The notes under the pieces were generated by a model. The model saw only the letters and a program-made list of their open reading frames with translations. It did not search any database and was not told where the DNA came from. From Selaginella tamariscina (taxonomy: Eukaryota; Streptophyta; Lycopodiopsida; Selaginellales; Selaginellaceae), in NCBI GenBank assembly GCA_003024785.1, contig PUQB01000201.1:290519-354518 (forward strand): a stretch of 64,000 nucleotides of DNA, in the 5' to 3' direction. Below are positions 61,158-64,000 of this stretch, in pieces; position 1 is the stretch's first letter, and each line of letters begins with the position of its first letter. A program made the translations under genes and the position numbers.

Positions 61158-64000
61158 AATGTCAACGTCCTTGTTGAAGTCCAACTCCAAGACTAGATAA
61201 TGTTAGAGAAAACTAACCAAAACTAACATATCACTCTATGCGGAGTCAACCAAAAGTTCACATAATTTTTATTACCCCCCTTGCATTACGCGAAACCAAG
61301 TACTTCAGAACCGTCGTTCACTAAGTCGTAAACCTAGCTGCCGGAGGCACCACCTGCGACATGAAGTCACTTGGAAACCTTTTGCACGTCTGCAAAGTCT
61401 GTCACCCGACGCACACAACACAATGGTTAATTTCTTTACTTGACTAGAATTTATATTGGAGGCCTCTAGTTAGTGTTGTTGCCGACCCCTTGGTTAACAA
61501 GAAATAAATGCTTGCTTTATTCCTTAATATCAAATGCTGTTGACGACCTCTGTCATCTAGCGCACAACAAGCACTTTTCAAATGCTTGACCAAAACACCT
61601 TCGCATTTCTTTGATTTTCCAATGATCCCACATGTCCACATGTTACGATATTATAGCTTACATCTATGCATCCCTCGGTGTTTCTCATTACCCCTTTTCA
61701 CGAGGGTCCGCTACTATACCTATCTCTCGTTAGTATATAGCTACGCCAGACTAAGTATGAGACTTTTATCGGAATCAAGCTCTTTTCCGATACAAGAGTA
61801 CAATTCGTAAAACCTGTTCTTTGTAAACATGTTAATCTGGCCAGAGGCAATCACAGAGGCGCATGGTTGTACACATGTATACAACAAGGTCTTGCCAACT
61901 TGCCAACTACCATCCACTTGGTGTGTTATTAACATAAATTTATTCCGGATAGGAATCAACTTCAGTCAAATCCGCGACCAAGTGTGATAGCCTTACCATT
62001 CGTCCTTCGCAACCATCTTTGTACTCTTTCATAACACCGACCAGTTCAAGGACCAGATAAGCTAACATACCTTTCTTACAAACTAATGTGAAAGCCAGGA
62101 AATTCAACCCATCTCTAGTGCCTCAATCGACAATCTTTAGATAACACGTCTCTTAATTGTCACTCTCATTGTACTCATTCCCCAAAGAGCACATCATACT
62201 AGATGCCGTTCAATACTTCCTAACTCTTTATCTCACTAAGTTCAAAATACCAAATTTTAAGACTTAGTTTCCACGATAAGAGTCTTTCTGAATTCAGAAT
62301 ACTGCACGCCTCCATAACATTATATTTATTTCCAACTCTTAAATTGATTTCATAAATGTTTCTCAACACTATACCAAAGTATAGCATTTTCACTAATTGA
62401 AGCAGCTAGTGTTTTTGATAAACATCTTTTAAAACTAATCTTATTCTATAAATCGTCGCAATTTCGATATTGATACTCTCGAATGGATAATGATCGTTTT
62501 AACGTTTAAATCCTAAGCTTATCAACTAGTTGTTATACTAGTGGATATAAACTAACAATCATATCAATTTATCGAAATGCTATAACTACATTATAGATAT
62601 GGTCTTAGTTTACATGAACCGAACTTCAATTTTGAGACGAAAATATAATGTTACGACAGTATTTCGAGGAACTTTATTCAAAGACTAAGAAGAATCATGA
62701 ACTAGTGTTTGGTTCATCTAACTGATTTAGTAAATATCAACCTTTACATAAATGTTATCATAAGTTCCGTGATTGACAAAATTGATTTTAAACCATGATT
62801 TCACTATTCATGAATAGTAAAACCAAAATTTAGGGTTAAATATATATTATTAATATAAATAATTAATAAATTAATACTATATATTCATAATATTAAAGAA
62901 TATAAGATTTAATTTATGTATTTTATATAATTAAAGATCATCAAAATCATTAAATATATTGAGTTAAATTTTTTTGATCTAAGCCATCATGGTTTTTTTA
63001 GTGGTCTAGGTCATGGTCTAAGTCAATTTTGTCAATCTATGCGATCATAACACTGAAGTGTTATATCAACTTCATGTTTCGTCATACCTTATAATTCAAT
63101 AGATCTCCCCAAAAATGAATAAGATATTTAGTTCAGTATGTCGAACTAAGATACATTATTCATTCTAGACACCTAGTAATCCAGAAAGTACTACATTGCC
63201 CCTCAAGCAATGTATTGAGAAATGCTTCATTTCTCAACTAACTTGAAAACACGTTTCAAGTTATAACACTAAGGTAGTGCCTTACCAAAGTGTTGAACTC
63301 AAGTCTGCTTGAGTCTTTATATTTCATGATTATGGCCACCTCATGTGATCATAACCAAGTCTTAATATTGAGCGCTCCAAACTCAATATTAAAAAGATAC
63401 CATATTATACTTTGACAAGTCATTTATAATCAATCTTAAAAGACTGTCATAAATACTTTCAAAGTTTAAGATATGAATATCTCAATGAATGAGGTGATAG
63501 GAAACCTCATATTTTTGTATCGAATATTGGACTATACGTTATGGACATTGTATCACAATCATCAAGAAGGGAGACCATCTTCTTGAATTAATCCCGCTAC
63601 TTCACTTTCAAGAATATTGAACCAAGGTCAAGAAACACCATCAAACCTTGAGATAGAACCAAAGACTAACCCAAGGAATACAATCAAACCTTGAGTCAAG
63701 AATAGTTCTAATTTTCAATATTCTAAAGAACTGAAGATACCTACTTTATAAGTTCTTTGAGTCCCCACATTTGCGACCATGATGCAAAGTCAAGAAACCG
63801 TCTTTTGAATAATCGTATTCGACTCTAAAATGAAATCGTTATTGAAAAGCAATACCAACTTCTGATCCTCATCGAATACCGACTCTTTGAGGAGGCACAT
63901 GCACTTAAACCTCCAATGGAAATCCGACTGTTACTAGCTCATTTGTAATTCTCAACATAAGTTATCAAACTTAGCAAGTTTCCTTACTTAGTTGATAAAC
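61158..64000 (-). other. Non-coding internal region of element E
   Basis: 61158-61430 is the part shared with chromovirus C. 61753-64000 is the inverted match of D's internal DNA. No coding frame is convincing. It is interrupted by the MITE at 62764-63043. Confidence 0.7.
62764..63043. mobile_element. 280-bp MITE inside element E
   Basis: The ends carry a perfect 15-bp inverted repeat GATTGACAAAATTGA (starting 62771, complement ending 63037) inside a longer imperfect one that also includes ACCATGA. The element is flanked by ATCATAA on both sides (62757-62763, 63044-63050), a 7-9-bp target duplication. Element D has the uninterrupted site at ~56530-56540. The interior is AT-rich and non-coding. 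The duplication length fits a hAT- or Mutator-type MITE. Confidence 0.85.

Larger units (their letters stand above)
59432..64000 (-). mobile_element. Non-coding LTR retrotransposon E (LARD-like), 3' part, cut by window edge
   Basis: On the minus strand it has non-coding internal DNA (64000-61158), a PPT, then the 3' LTR (61140-59432). It is the same family as D but faces it. The PPT and about 400 bp next to it (61141-61430) match the equivalent part of coding element C (47894-48180), including 'tctatgcggagtca', 'ccccccttgcattacgcga' and 'agctgccggagg'. This links the non-coding family to the chromovirus. Confidence 0.78.

Overview
The window is repeat-rich, AT-rich nuclear DNA from a land plant. 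It shows spliced A-type cytochrome P450 relatives, Ty3/gypsy LTR retrotransposons with initiator-Met-tRNA primer sites, a large Mutator-like DNA transposon and a small MITE. The P450 sequences look like conifer/gymnosperm A-type clans (CYP750/CYP76/CYP82-like), so a gymnosperm is my best guess, with low confidence. I found no gene that is clearly intact. Almost every coding stretch carries frameshifts, stops or insertions.

Layout. (1) 1-8125 is an old block of two gypsy elements on the minus strand (A1, then B1) with a RING-like plus-strand gene fragment between them. The same block recurs in direct orientation at 37317-45435 (A2, fragment, B2), so it is a duplication of more than 8 kb. B1 runs on to its 5' LTR near 9210. 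(2) 9211-13990 has no recognisable gene. It holds a 1.1-kb field of imperfect palindromes (11620-12740) and two TA microsatellites. (3) 13990-25450 and 32812-33860 form a decayed P450 cluster. It has a collapsed copy (14893-15060), a nearly complete but frameshifted gene (17535-19250, plus), a 5' fragment (19574-20450, minus), several exon-1 scraps inside a repeated ~1.2-kb unit, and a minus-strand copy (25451-33860). (4) That last copy is split by a 6.9-kb Mutator-like element (25867-32811) with a 9-bp target duplication. (5) 45436-64000 is a nest of related LTR elements. A plus-strand LTR element with non-coding internal DNA (D) has a minus-strand chromovirus (C, 47066-54167) inserted in its LTR. 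A second copy of the non-coding element (E) faces it from the right edge and carries a 280-bp MITE (62764-63043).

The most unusual object is the Mutator-like element. Besides a transposase (Cys-rich N-terminal domain, DDE-type core, SWIM zinc finger) it carries a divergent second gene whose product contains a ParB/sulfiredoxin-like signature (Asp-Gly-Asn-His-Arg). The two genes are separated by a head-to-head intergenic region with about 142-bp tandem repeats that contain six copies of a ~23-bp inverted repeat. A ParB-like protein next to a palindrome array inside a eukaryotic transposon is the best candidate here for an undescribed system. The copy itself is dead: it has multiple stops, all explainable as C-to-T changes.

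Elements C, D and E share PBS, PPT, PPT-proximal sequence and LTR ends, so the coding chromovirus C looks like the autonomous relative of the non-coding D and E. All identities, boundaries and families were judged by eye; no alignment or database search was run.
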